Source: Burkholderiaceae bacterium
GTDB lineage: Bacteria; Pseudomonadota; Gammaproteobacteria; Burkholderiales; Burkholderiaceae_C
DNA length: 41,275 nt
Reading direction: 5' to 3'
NCBI GenBank assembly: GCA_018780645.1
Contig: JADMJJ010000075.1
Coordinates: 1-41,275, forward strand
The notes beneath the pieces are model-generated. The model saw nothing but the letters and a program-made list of their open reading frames with translations. It did not search any database and was not told the origin of the DNA. Within the stretch, counting starts at the first letter, position 1; each line of letters starts with the position of its first letter. A program made the position numbers and the translations under genes. Shown here in pieces: positions 1 through 10,950 of the stretch.

Positions 1-1077
<1,077 letters not shown>

Positions 1078-1156
1078 AGCTTGTGGGTTGGACCTTGGGA
1101 TCTGGCCGCAGGCCAGCCGCAAGCTCCGACCCCAACTGACTACATCCCTAAGATCT

Positions 1157-1186
1157 GGGCCGCAGCATGCGGCCCTTTTCTTTTTT
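1157..1186 (+). terminator. Rho-independent terminator after groL
   Basis: A perfect 8-bp stem, GGGCCGCA (1157-1164) with TGCGGCCC (1168-1175), closes a 3-nt loop and is followed by TTTTCTTTTTT. It should end the groESL transcript before the next gene on the same strand. Confidence 0.9.
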
Positions 1187-1233
1187 GCGAAGACAGTGCC
1201 GCCATAATCACAAAAGCACAAGCCCGCAACCCC

Positions 1234-3357
1234 ATGCCCCCCATCACCCCCCAGTCCCTCGTCGAGTCGGTGCTGAGCCAAGCCCCGCAGCTGGCCCGTG
1301 ATGTGTTGGATGGCACGCTGGCGCGGCTGGAGGGGCGGCATCAGGTCAAGCCCCGCGATACCGAGCTGGCCCTGTACTTCAATCTGGCCGAGGCCCTGAG
1401 GCGCTTGCGCGAGCCCTTTGTGCTGGCCTTGCAGGAACGCATGGTGCTCGAGCTGCCTGCCGCGCTGCAGGCGCCGCCCACCGGCCTGGCTCACCGTCCC
1501 AAGCCGATGGCCATGCTGGACGAGTTGAGCCTGGTGGATGAACAACAGGCGCTGGAAGACGTGGCTGTGGCCGCCGCGATACGCACCATCCAGGAGGCCG
1601 CCCGCCTGCCGCTGCAGCAGCTGGACACCATGTTCGAGGCGATGCGCGCCGGCACGGCCTTCAGCAAGCGCGATGCCAACCCGCTGCGCCCGGCCGTGTT
1701 CGCCAGGTTGCTGTGCCATTCGCTGCATGCGCTGACGCTGGCACCGGCCGCCCGTGTGGCGCTGTTGCGGGTGGCCGCCGAAGCGATGGCCGAGGTGCTT
1801 GAACCGGTCTATGCCGGGCTGTGCGCGCAGGTCAACGAGACCGACTTCACGTCGCTGCCTGCCGCACCAGCCGCAGAGCCCTCCATGCCGATGCGTGACG
1901 AGGTGCCCACGGTGCCGCACACGCTGGACAATCTGCTGCGCCGCATGCAGCAGCGCGCGGCCGAGGAAAGCACCCACCCCACGCCCCTGTCGGCCGATGC
2001 CCTGCCCAGCCTGGACACCCTGCTGGCCTCGATGGGCATTGGGGCCGACGACAAGGCGGCCGAACCCAGGCCACCGCCCGAGCTCAATCGCGACTTCCCG
2101 CCCATCACCCCGGACGCGCCCCCTGGCGATCCGGTGCCCAGCACCGGCGCGGTGGAGCTGCTGTCACGGGTCTACGACAAGATTCTCGACGACCCCATCC
2201 TGCTGCCCGAGGTGCGCAATCTGCTGAGCCGGCTGCAGGTCTCGGTGCTGCGCGTGGCGGTGGAAGACCCGCAGCTGCTCAGCCAGCAGGAGCATCCGAC
2301 CTGGCAGTTCATCAACTGCGTGGCCTCGCACAGCACCGGCTTCAACCAGGGCGATCGCGATCGCCTGCAGGCCTTCCTCGCCTTTGTCGAGGCTTTGGTG
2401 CAGCGCGTCGCCGCCGAGCACCACCCCCATGCCAGCCTGTACTGGGAGGCCTTGCAGGAAACGCAGCAGTTCATCGAGACCAGCGCCCGCCAGACGGTGG
2501 CCCGCACCCAGAACACCATCGAGATGCTGGAGCGTGCCCAGCAGCGCGAAAAATGGCACGGCATCCTGCGCCAGCAGGTGCGCGAGCAGCTCGCCCAGGC
2601 GGTGGTCAGCACCACGGTGCGCGGCTTTCTGGAGGGGCCCTGGGTGAATGCGATGGCCGAGGCCATGGTGCGCTTCGGCCCGCAGGCAGCGCAGGTGCAG
2701 CCGATGATCGATCTGGTGGACGATCTGCTGTGGAGCGTGCAGCCGCTGCGCCATGCCGAAGAGCGCGAACAGCTGCGCGAAATGCTGCCCACGCTGACCG
2801 CGCGGCTGCAGTTCGGCTTCGACCTGATCAATTGGCCCGATTCGCGCCGCGCCGAGTTGCTCGACGAGCTGATGGACCGCCACTCCAAGCTGCTGCGGCT
2901 GCCGCCCGACCCGCGCCCCGCGCCCAGCAAGATGGGCAGCCTGGCCGATGAAGACACCACGCCCAGCGTGCATGACACGATGGACTCGCTGGGCGGTGGC
3001 AGCAGCTTCTGGAGCGACAGCATGGTGGACCGCGGCACCCTGCCCACCGTGCCCGTGCCCCTGGCCACGCAGGACGAGGCCCAGCTGCAGGCAACGCTGG
3101 AGGCCTGGCAGCGCTCGCTCAAGCCCGGCAGCTGGTGCCATATGTTTGTGCAAAGCCAGTGGACCACCGCCCAGCTGACCTGGATCAGCGACAGCCGCAA
3201 CTACTTCGTCTTCTCCGGCGAGCATGGCGCACCGCCGCAGTCACTCACTCGGGGTGCCCTGCTGCAGCTGCGCGCCGCCGGCCTGCTGACCGAGCTCGAA
3301 GACCGCAACCTGGTGCAGCGCGCCGTGGACACGATGATGCAAGACCTGAATCAGTGA
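1234..3357 (+). CDS. DUF1631 family protein
   Basis: A 707-residue cytosolic protein of unknown function. The C-terminal 75 residues (LKPGSWCHMF..., LTWISDSRNYFVFSGEHG, a late RAVDTMMQDLNQ helix) and the long Glu/Arg/Leu-rich helical middle match DUF1631 proteins, which are about 700-780 residues and end in a PilZ-like fold. A proline- and alanine-rich linker lies near residues 210-300. I chose the ATG at 1234 because it lies just beyond the groL terminator; the open frame runs back to 1081 but would include the terminator. The stop codon overlaps the GTG start of ureD (GTGA), so the two may be translationally coupled, an odd pairing for ureD. No enzymatic role can be assigned. Confidence 0.8.
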   Translation: MPPITPQSLVESVLSQAPQLARDVLDGTLARLEGRHQVKPRDTELALYFNLAEALRRLREPFVLALQERMVLELPAALQAPPTGLAHRPKPMAMLDELSLVDEQQALEDVAVAAAIRTIQEAARLPLQQLDTMFEAMRAGTAFSKRDANPLRPAVFARLLCHSLHALTLAPAARVALLRVAAEAMAEVLEPVYAGLCAQVNETDFTSLPAAPAAEPSMPMRDEVPTVPHTLDNLLRRMQQRAAEESTHPTPLSADALPSLDTLLASMGIGADDKAAEPRPPPELNRDFPPITPDAPPGDPVPSTGAVELLSRVYDKILDDPILLPEVRNLLSRLQVSVLRVAVEDPQLLSQQEHPTWQFINCVASHSTGFNQGDRDRLQAFLAFVEALVQRVAAEHHPHASLYWEALQETQQFIETSARQTVARTQNTIEMLERAQQREKWHGILRQQVREQLAQAVVSTTVRGFLEGPWVNAMAEAMVRFGPQAAQVQPMIDLVDDLLWSVQPLRHAEEREQLREMLPTLTARLQFGFDLINWPDSRRAELLDELMDRHSKLLRLPPDPRPAPSKMGSLADEDTTPSVHDTMDSLGGGSSFWSDSMVDRGTLPTVPVPLATQDEAQLQATLEAWQRSLKPGSWCHMFVQSQWTTAQLTWISDSRNYFVFSGEHGAPPQSLTRGALLQLRAAGLLTELEDRNLVQRAVDTMMQDLNQ

Positions 3358-4208
3358 TTGACGCGCCTAGAACCCAGGCGGCCTGGGCCGCGCATCTGCA
3401 ATTGACCTACCGAGCCGAGGCCGAACGCACGCTGGCCCATGATCTGCACAGCGGCCCATTGCGCGTGCTGCAGGCGCTCTACCCCGAGGGCCCGGGCATC
3501 TGCCACCATGTGCTGGTGCATCCGCCGGGCGGCGTGGTCGGGGGCGACGAGTTGCGCGTCACGGTCGAGGCCGGCGCGGGCAGCCGCGCGCTGATCACCA
3601 CCCCCGGCGCCACGCGCTTCTACCGCAGCGCCGGCCCCTGGGCCGAACAGCGCACCGAGCTGCACCTGCAAGAAGGCGCAATGCTCGAATGGCTGCCGCT
3701 GGAGACGCTGGCCTACGACCAATGCCTCGCTCGCAACACCCTGAGCATGCAGCTGGAGCCTGGCTCGCTGCTGCTGGGCTGGGACCTGCTGGCCCTGGGC
3801 CTCCCGGCCGCCGAGCGGCCTTTTGCCCAGGGGGAGTTCGCCACCCGCATCCATTGGCCGGGGGTTTGGCTGGAGCAGTCGCATCTGCGCGCCGACGATG
3901 TGCAGCTGCGTCAAAGCCCGCTGGGGCTGGCCGATCACGGCTGCGTGGGCACGATGTGGCTGGCCAGTGGCACGGCGCTCGACCGCGCGCTGCTGGAGCA
4001 GTTGCTGGACGAAGCGCGCGAAGAAATCGGCCAGGCCGGCGCCGACATCACCGCCGGTGTCAGCTCCACCGACCCGCGCCTGCTGGTGCTGCGCCTGCTC
4101 GCCTCCCACACCGAAACCGCCTTTGCGCTGCTGCGTGCCGTGCGCGCCCGCTGGCGGCCGCTGGCCCTGGGCCTGCCGGCCCATGAGCCGCGGATCTGGC
4201 GGCAGTGA
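3354..4208 (+). CDS. ureD: Urease accessory protein UreD
   Basis: UreD (UreH) binds apo-urease first and forms the scaffold on which UreF and UreG deliver nickel to the active site. The 284-residue product carries the family features: LRVLQALYPEGPG, VLVHPPGGVVGGDEL, ITTPGATRFYRS, EWLPLETLAYD. The start is a GTG whose last two bases overlap the TGA of the preceding DUF1631 gene (4-nt overlap); no ATG lies nearby and conserved sequence starts shortly after. It lies some 20 kb from ureABCEFG and on the opposite strand. It converges, 7 bp stop to stop, with a PEP-CTERM gene that separates it from urtE. Length is normal and no damage is visible, so it is probably functional. Confidence 0.95.
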   Translation: MIDAPRTQAAWAAHLQLTYRAEAERTLAHDLHSGPLRVLQALYPEGPGICHHVLVHPPGGVVGGDELRVTVEAGAGSRALITTPGATRFYRSAGPWAEQRTELHLQEGAMLEWLPLETLAYDQCLARNTLSMQLEPGSLLLGWDLLALGLPAAERPFAQGEFATRIHWPGVWLEQSHLRADDVQLRQSPLGLADHGCVGTMWLASGTALDRALLEQLLDEAREEIGQAGADITAGVSSTDPRLLVLRLLASHTETAFALLRAVRARWRPLALGLPAHEPRIWRQ

Positions 4209-4215
4209 CGGCGGT

Positions 4216-4935
4216 TCAACCGCGGCGACGGCGGGCCAGGGCCAGCAGGCCCAAGCCCATCAAGGCATAGCTACCAGGCTCAGGCACTGCCATCGCCACC
4301 GTCGCATCGATGGACCCCGGGTTGTCGTGGTACCAGGAGGAGGTGCCGCTGAAGCTGCCGGCATCGACAAAGCCGATGTACAGCCGCGTGGCGTCGCTTG
4401 GCGCGGTGAAGGTCAGCAAGGCGCCGGCCGCATTGTCAAAGCCCGCGCGGCCGTCACCGACGAAAAACACCTGGTACAGGCTGGGCGCCTGGCTCACCGG
4501 GTTGCTGGCATCCCAGGCCGCCAAGGCGGCGGGCGCGGCCGAGCCGAAGGGATCGGTCTCTGAGCCGAACATCGCGACAAGCGGTAGTTGGGTATTGCCG
4601 GAGGCGTCCGAGATGCCGTTGATGCCAACGATGCTCGACCCCGGGCCCAGCCAGTTGCCGCCTTCCGGTGTAGCCAGTTGGTTGGCGTCGCCGCAGCAGT
4701 TCACGCCGCCGGTGACCGTGGTGAAGGTGAACACATTGCCTGCGCCAGCGCTGAAGGTGACGTACGGTGCGTCGGACGAGGCCCCGTTGACCGAACCGGC
4801 ATGGCCAAACACCTGGTAAAGGCTGACCAGACCCGGCACATTGAAGGCGGCGCTACCGCCCGGCGCGATGGCCGTCTGGGCGGTTGCGGGAGCCAGGACA
4901 AACGCCGCAGCCGCGGCAACGAGGGCGGATTTCAT
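4216..4935 (-). CDS. PEP-CTERM sorting domain protein
   Basis: A 239-residue exported protein. It has an N-terminal signal peptide (MKSALVAAAAAFVLAPATAQ), a Gly/Ser/Ala-rich beta-type middle with a CC pair near residue 80, and a C-terminal VPEPGSYALMGLGLLALARR segment. That is the PEP-CTERM signal: PEP motif, transmembrane helix, basic tail. Such proteins are cut by an exosortase and sent to the outer surface or extracellular matrix; no exosortase gene is in this window. The start at 4935 is preceded by GAGGAG (4943-4948) at 7-nt spacing, better than the upstream in-frame ATG at 4950. It sits as a single gene between urtE and the convergent ureD. The function of the exported domain is not recognisable. 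Confidence 0.9.
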   Translation of the reverse strand: MKSALVAAAAAFVLAPATAQTAIAPGGSAAFNVPGLVSLYQVFGHAGSVNGASSDAPYVTFSAGAGNVFTFTTVTGGVNCCGDANQLATPEGGNWLGPGSSIVGINGISDASGNTQLPLVAMFGSETDPFGSAAPAALAAWDASNPVSQAPSLYQVFFVGDGRAGFDNAAGALLTFTAPSDATRLYIGFVDAGSFSGTSSWYHDNPGSIDATVAMAVPEPGSYALMGLGLLALARRRRG

Positions 4936-5017
4936 GGCGAGTCTCCTCAAGGTCTTTGGCGACTCCCCAACCTTAGCGATGCCACCCAGGCCTTGTCACT
5001 CCCTAGCTTGCCAGCTG

Positions 5018-5724
5018 TTACACCGACACCAGCGCCCGTACACCGTTGGCCTCCATCAGCCGCCCCGGCCCGCGGGCGATGATCTCGCCCCGCTCCATCA
5101 CCAGGTACTGGTCGGCCAGTTCCTCGGCGAAGTCGTAGAACTGCTCGACCAGGATGATGGCCATGTCGCCCCGCCTGGCCAGCATGCGGATGACGCGGCC
5201 GATGTCCTTGATCACGCTGGGCTGTATGCCCTCGGTCGGCTCGTCGAGTATCAGCACCTTGGGGCCGGCGGCCAGCGCGCGGGCAATCGCCAGCTGCTGC
5301 TGCTGGCCGCCCGACAGGTCGCCGCCGCGCCGATGCAGCATCTGCTTCAAGACCGGGAACAGCTCGTACAGCTCGGCCGGCAGCTCGGTGCTGGCGGGCT
5401 TGGAGGCCAGACCCATCAGCAGGTTGTCGAGCACGGTCAGCCGGCCGAAGATCTCTCGCCCCTGCGGAACATAGGCCATGCCGACGCGCACGCGCTCGTA
5501 GGGCGCCTTGCCGGTCAGGTCATGCTCGCCGAGCTTGATTGTTCCGGCGCGCAGCGGCACCAGGCCCATCAGGCTCTTCAGCAGCGTGGTCTTGCCCACA
5601 CCGTTGCGGCCCAGCACCACGGTGACCTCGCCGGCCCTGGCCTCGAAGCCGACGTTGCGCAGGATGTGCGAGCCGCCGTAGTACTGCTGGATTCCATCGA
5701 CCTTCAGCATGTTTGCGCGCCCCG

Positions 5725-5728
<4 letters not shown>
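5018..5728 (-). CDS. urtE: Urea ABC transporter ATP-binding subunit UrtE
   Basis: One of the two ATPases that power high-affinity urea import (branched-chain amino acid transporter type, LivF-like). Walker A is GRNGVGKTT, the signature LSGGQQQQ and Walker B VLILDEP. The Q-loop region MAYVPQGREIFGRLTV is typical of UrtE/LivF. 236 residues. The ATG overlaps the TGA of urtD (ATGA), so coupled translation is likely; an internal ATG at 5710 is a possible alternative. It is the last gene of urtABCDE. In related bacteria ureD often follows directly, but here a PEP-CTERM gene does. Confidence 0.95.
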
Positions 5729-6587
<859 letters not shown>

Positions 6588-6591
<4 letters not shown>

Positions 6592-7703
6592 GGCTTCACC
6601 TTGCGCTTCAGCGACTTCAGCAGGCCCAGCAAACCATTCGGAAGGAACAGCGTCACGACGATGAACAGGCCGCCCAGCACGAACAGCCAGGCCTCGGGCC
6701 ACAGCACCGTGAACACGCTCTTGGTGCCATTGACGAAGAAGGCACCGAGGATGGGCCCGACCAGCGTCGCGCGCCCGCCGACCGCCACCCAGACCGCCAT
6801 CTCGATGCTGGCCGCGGTCGACATCTCGCTCGGGTTGATGATGCCCACCTGCAGCACATACAGCGCGCCGGCCACGCCGCACATCAGCGCCGACAGCACC
6901 CAGATCGCGAGCTTGTAGCGCAGCGGGTCGTAGCCGGTGAACATGACCCGGCTCTCAGCATCGCGTATGGCCTGCAGCAGGCGACCGAACTTGCTGCCCC
7001 CGATCCAGCGCGCCAGCAGGTAGAAAGCAATCAGCACGCAGCCGGTGATGACGAACAGCCACAGCCTGGTGGTCGGCTCGGCCAGCGGCACGCCAGCCAG
7101 CGACTTGAAGTCGGTGAAGCCGTTGTTGCCGCCGAAGCCGGTCTCGTTGCGGAAGAACAGCAGCATCGCCGCGTAGGTCAGCGCCTGCGTGATGATGGAA
7201 AAGTACACGCCCTTGATGCGCGAGCGAAAGGCGAAGTAGCCGAACACCCAGGCCAGCAGACCCGGCGCCACCAGCACCAGCAGCAGCTGCACCACCAGCG
7301 AGTCGCTCAAGGCCCAGTGCCAGGGCAAGACCTTCCAGTCCAGGAACACCATGAAGGCCGGCAGCGCCCCAGGCCCCGCCGCCTCGCGCATCAAATACAT
7401 GCCCATGGCATAGCCGCCCAGCGCGAAGAACAGGCCATGGCCCAGCGACAGAATGCCGGTGTAGCCCCAGATCAGGTCCAGGGCCAGCGCGCACATGGCG
7501 TAGCAAAGCATTTTGCCCAACAGGCTGACCAGGTAATCGGACACATGCAGCCAGTGGCCCTCGGGCACCCAGAGGTTCAGGAAGGGCACCAGCAGGGTCA
7601 CCACCCACAGCGCCAGCAAGACCTGCCACCAGCGCAGCAGGCGCGAGGCCGAGATGGGTGAGGTCGACTTTTCGATCGCAACAGATGGCAACACCGCGCT
7701 CAT
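6588..7703 (-). CDS. urtC: Urea ABC transporter permease UrtC
   Basis: Inner-membrane permease subunit (LivM-like), 371 residues with about 9-10 hydrophobic segments. The motif WGYTGILSLGHGLFFALGGY is the conserved permease segment, and the late GGRATLVGPILGAFFVNG is the cytoplasmic coupling region. It starts 73 bp after urtB and overlaps urtD by 4 nt. It pairs with UrtB to form the urea channel. Confidence 0.95.
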
Positions 7704-7776
7704 GTTTGCACCCTGGCGCTACGCGCCTTCCCGCCAAGCGGGAGCAAGCCCAATTCCGGACGGCCGTTCATTGGAC

Positions 7777-9366
7777 TCATGCCTCCGCACTCCGGCCCTT
7801 CAGGGCGAACAGGCCGGATGGCCGCTTCTGGATGAAGGCCACCACCGCCACCAGCACGATGATCTTGGCCAGCACCGCACCGGTATAACCCTCCAGCCCC
7901 TTGTTGATCAGGCCCAGGCCCATGGCAGCCCAGACGGTGCCGGCCAGCTGGCCGACGCCGCCAGTGACGACGACCAGAAAGCTGTCGACGATGTAGGACT
8001 GGCCCAGGTCCGGGCCGACGTTGCCGATCTGCGACAAGGCGCAACCGGCCAGACCGGCAATGCCCGAGCCCAGTGCAAAGGCCAGCGTATCGATGCGGGC
8101 GGTGTTGACGCCGGTGCAGGAGGCCATCGCGCGGTTCTGCGTCACGCCGCGCACGAACAGACCCAGGCGTGTGCGCGACAGCGCCCAGGCCACGGCGCCC
8201 AGCACCAAGGCTGCGAACACGATGATGGCCAGGCGGTTGAACGGCAGGGTCAGATTGCTCATCACCGCCCAGCCGCCCGACAACCAGGCCGGGTTCTCGA
8301 CCGCCACGTTCTGCGCCCCGAACAGGCTGCGCACCGCCTGCATCAGCACCAGGCTGATGCCGAAGGTGGCGAGCAGCGTTTCCAGCGGCCGGCCGTACAA
8401 CCAGCGCACGACGGTGCGCTCCAGCACGGCACCGACGGCGGCGGTGACCAGAAAAGCCATGGGCACCGCCAGCAGCAGGTAGTAGTCGAACAGACCGGGC
8501 AGCCAGGCCTTGAAGCCCTGCTGTACCAGATAGGTGGCATAGGCGCCCACCATCATCAGCTCGCCATGGGCCATATTGATCACGCCCATCAGCCCGTAGG
8601 TGATGGCCAGGCCCAGGGCGGCCAGCAGCAGGATGGAGCCAAGGCTCAGGCCGGCGAACAGCAGGCCCAGGCGCTCGCCCCAGTCCAGCTGCGATTTGAC
8701 CTGGCCGACGGCCAGCGACAGCTGGGCGCGTACGGCGGGTTCGGTCTCGGACGCCAGACGCGCCTCCAGCAAGGCGCTGACCTTGGGGCTGCCCTGGGCG
8801 GCCAGCCATTTGGCGGCGAGCACACGGTCGGCCGCCGCGGGTGCATCGAGCAGCAGGCTGGCCCTCAAGGTCTGCAGTTGCTCCTTGAGGGGTTCGTTGA
8901 TCTCGTGCAACCAGGCCTGTTCGATCATCGCCTGGTGCTTGATGTCGGCCTGCTCCTGCAGCACCTGGACCGCCTGCTGGCGCTGAGCCAGCTTGGGTGA
9001 GCGCAGTTGCAGCACGGCCAGGGCCACGCCGAGCTCGCGCCGCATGCGATTGTTGTTGCTCACCTCTTCGGCATCGGCCGGCAGCACCGCCACCTGGTCG
9101 GCGGCGAAATCGCGCACCGCTTCGCCCTCGACGATCCACACACCGGCCGGGCTGACGCGCACCTTGTCGTCCAGCAGGGCCTGCACAAAGGGCTGCAACC
9201 GCGGGTTGGACTCCAGCAAGGCATTGCGCAACGCGGTGACGCGGTCGTCGGTTTCGCCCGCGGCGATGTCTCGCCAGCTCACCGCTGCCTGGGCCTGCAG
9301 CCCGAACAGACAAAGCGCGGCCAGAAGAAGATGCCTGAGGTGACGTTGGAACATGGGCCTGAACAT
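7777..9366 (-). CDS. urtB: Urea ABC transporter permease UrtB
   Basis: LivH-like permease, 529 residues. It has the long N-terminal periplasmic region (about residues 28-230) that distinguishes UrtB from LivH. A signal-like stretch (HLLLAALCLFGLQAQA) comes first, then helical repeats with VRVSPAGVWIVEGEAV. The permease domain follows with ITYGLMGVINMAHGELMMVG and GVTQNRAMASCTG. I chose the ATG at 9366; another at 9354 is equally possible, and neither has a strong ribosome binding site. The attenuator-like hairpin 9378-9419 lies immediately upstream. Confidence 0.93.
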   Translation of the reverse strand: MFRPMFQRHLRHLLLAALCLFGLQAQAAVSWRDIAAGETDDRVTALRNALLESNPRLQPFVQALLDDKVRVSPAGVWIVEGEAVRDFAADQVAVLPADAEEVSNNNRMRRELGVALAVLQLRSPKLAQRQQAVQVLQEQADIKHQAMIEQAWLHEINEPLKEQLQTLRASLLLDAPAAADRVLAAKWLAAQGSPKVSALLEARLASETEPAVRAQLSLAVGQVKSQLDWGERLGLLFAGLSLGSILLLAALGLAITYGLMGVINMAHGELMMVGAYATYLVQQGFKAWLPGLFDYYLLLAVPMAFLVTAAVGAVLERTVVRWLYGRPLETLLATFGISLVLMQAVRSLFGAQNVAVENPAWLSGGWAVMSNLTLPFNRLAIIVFAALVLGAVAWALSRTRLGLFVRGVTQNRAMASCTGVNTARIDTLAFALGSGIAGLAGCALSQIGNVGPDLGQSYIVDSFLVVVTGGVGQLAGTVWAAMGLGLINKGLEGYTGAVLAKIIVLVAVVAFIQKRPSGLFALKGRSAEA

Positions 9367-9377
9367 TGCGATGCCTG

Positions 9378-9419
9378 AAAAAAGAGAGCGCCCTGCCGAT
9401 CCCCCGAACGACAGGGCGC
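9378..9419 (-). terminator. Attenuator-like terminator between urtA and urtB
   Basis: On the - strand, GCGCCCTG (9419-9412) pairs perfectly with CAGGGCGC (9395-9388) and is followed within 4 nt by six T residues (9383-9378). This is a standard intrinsic terminator placed inside the urt operon. Partial read-through would give more binding protein (UrtA) than membrane subunits. Confidence 0.75.
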
Positions 9420-9479
9420 ACCCCGGGGTGGGCACATGCCTACCCCCGCGCTTGCTAACTCCGAAAGACATCCAGTCAG

Positions 9480-9534
9480 TTGGGGTCAGAGCTTTCGGCC
9501 ATGCCGCGCATGGGTCTCAAGGTCTGACCCTCAA
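9480..9534. repeat. REP-like inverted repeat in the urtA-urtB gap
   Basis: GGGTCAGA (9483-9490) is the exact reverse complement of TCTGACCC (9523-9530), with partial symmetry continuing into TTG and TCAA on the outside. A small CATGC...GCATG hairpin lies inside. It begins 3 nt past the urtA stop on the - strand. The TTGGGGTCAGA-type end resembles dispersed extragenic repeats; whether other copies exist in the genome cannot be seen from here. Confidence 0.5.
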
Positions 9535-9537
9535 GAG

Positions 9538-10815
9538 TTACATCTTTTCCGGGCTGTCCTTCTTCTTGTCGTTACCCGCGATGAACGGGCTCCAAGGATT
9601 GGCACGCACCGGGCCCGGGGTCTTCCAGACCACATTGAACTGGCCGTCGGCCTTGATTTCGCCGATGAACACGGGCTTGTGCAGGTGGTGGTTCTTCTCG
9701 TCCATCTTGGACATGAAGCCGCCCGGCGCCGGGAAGGTCTGGCCGGCCATCGCGGCGATGACCTTGTCGACATCGGTGCTCTTGGCCTTCTCGACCGCCT
9801 GCTTCCACATATTGATGCCGATGTAGGTGGCCTCCATCGGGTCGTTGGTCAGCGGCTTGTCCTTGTGGCCGGCGATGCCCTTGGCCTTGGCATAGGCGGC
9901 CCACTTCTTGGTGAACTCGGTATTGGCCGGGTTCTTCAGGCTCATGAAGTAGTTCCAGGCGGCCAGGTGGCCGACCAGCGGCTTGGTGTCCACGCCGCGC
10001 AGCTCTTCCTCGCCGACCGAGAAGGCCACCACCGGCACGTCGGTCGCCTTCAGGCCCTGGTTGCCCAGTTCCTTGTAGAAGGGCACGTTGGAGTCGCCGT
10101 TGATGGTGGAGATCACCGCCGTCTTCTTGCCCTCGGCGGCGAACTTCTTGATCTTGGCGATGATGGTCTGGTAGTCGCTGTGGCCGAAGGGGGTGTACTC
10201 CTCCATGATGTCGGCCTCGGCAATCCCCTTGGACTTGAGGAAGCTGCGCAGGATCTTGTTGGTGGTACGCGGATAGACATAGTCGGTACCCAGCAAGACA
10301 AAGCGCTTGGCACCGCCGCCGTCCTTGCTCATCAGGTACTCCACCGCGGGGATGGCCTGCTGATTGGGCGCCGCGCCGGTGTAGAACACATTCTTCGACA
10401 GCTCTTCACCCTCGTACTGCACCGGGTAGAACAGCAGGCCGTTGAGCTCCTCGAACACCGGCAGCACCGACTTGCGCGACACCGAGGTCCAGCAGCCGAA
10501 GGTCACGGCCACCTTGTCTTGGGTCAGCAACTGGCGGCCCTTCTCGGCGAACAACGGCCAGTTGGAGGCCGGGTCCACCACCACGGCTTCCAGCTTCTTG
10601 CCCAGCACGCCGCCCTTGGCATTGATCTCGTCGATGGCCATCAGGGTGACGTCCTTCAGCACCGTCTCGGAGATGGCCATCGTGCCCGACAGCGAGTGCA
10701 GCACACCGACCTTGATGGTGTCGGCAGCGAGAGCCTGTGCGCTCAGACCCAGGGCGGCGATGGCGCCGGCCATGGCGGTGATGGAGGCACTGAAACTGCG
10801 ACGCGATAGTGACAT
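9538..10815 (-). CDS. urtA: Urea ABC transporter substrate-binding protein UrtA
   Basis: Periplasmic urea-binding protein, 425 residues. The N-terminus SLSRRSFSASITAMAGAIAA has a twin-arginine pattern and ends in AQALAAD, so Tat export is likely, as for many UrtA proteins. The mature part starts IKVGVLHSLSGTMAISE and contains TFGCWTSVSRKSVLPV and FYPVQYEGEE, typical of UrtA. The start at 10815 is preceded by GAGGA about 9 nt upstream, so the ATG at 10830 is unlikely. It is first gene of urtABCDE and is followed by an attenuator. Confidence 0.96.
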   Translation of the reverse strand: MSLSRRSFSASITAMAGAIAALGLSAQALAADTIKVGVLHSLSGTMAISETVLKDVTLMAIDEINAKGGVLGKKLEAVVVDPASNWPLFAEKGRQLLTQDKVAVTFGCWTSVSRKSVLPVFEELNGLLFYPVQYEGEELSKNVFYTGAAPNQQAIPAVEYLMSKDGGGAKRFVLLGTDYVYPRTTNKILRSFLKSKGIAEADIMEEYTPFGHSDYQTIIAKIKKFAAEGKKTAVISTINGDSNVPFYKELGNQGLKATDVPVVAFSVGEEELRGVDTKPLVGHLAAWNYFMSLKNPANTEFTKKWAAYAKAKGIAGHKDKPLTNDPMEATYIGINMWKQAVEKAKSTDVDKVIAAMAGQTFPAPGGFMSKMDEKNHHLHKPVFIGEIKADGQFNVVWKTPGPVRANPWSPFIAGNDKKKDSPEKM

Positions 10816-10853
10816 GCTGTGAGTCCTCATTCGTTGTGAAACGGTTGGCGGCT

Positions 10854-10948
10854 GCTTTCTGGATGAAAGCCCGCTGCCTTGAGGGACAGTGTTGCGACTA
10901 TGCGGTCTGGGGCAAATACGCCGGATGGCGTATGCGGATGGTGTTGCG
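10854..10948 (-). promoter_or_regulatory. Candidate regulatory region upstream of urtA
   Basis: The 135-bp gap between msrQ and urtA holds three visible elements. A direct repeat, GGACAGTGTTGCG (10884-10896) and GGATGGTGTTGCG (10936-10948), shares 11 of 13 bases. A perfect 7-bp inverted repeat is ATACGCC/GGCGTAT (10916-10933). A leader hairpin is GCTTTC/GAAAGC (10854-10870). They could be regulator sites and a 5' UTR stem. I do not see a good sigma-54 or sigma-70 match here. Confidence 0.35.
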
Positions 10949-10950
10949 GC

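Noticed and set aside
2164-3225. 353- and 342-residue - strand frames
   Set aside because: Both are antisense to the DUF1631 gene, overlap each other, and have shadow-frame composition.
10854-10950. Sigma-54 promoter for urtA
   Set aside because: GG and GC pairs near 10916-10933 have the wrong spacing; no match to TGGCAC-N5-TTGC was found.
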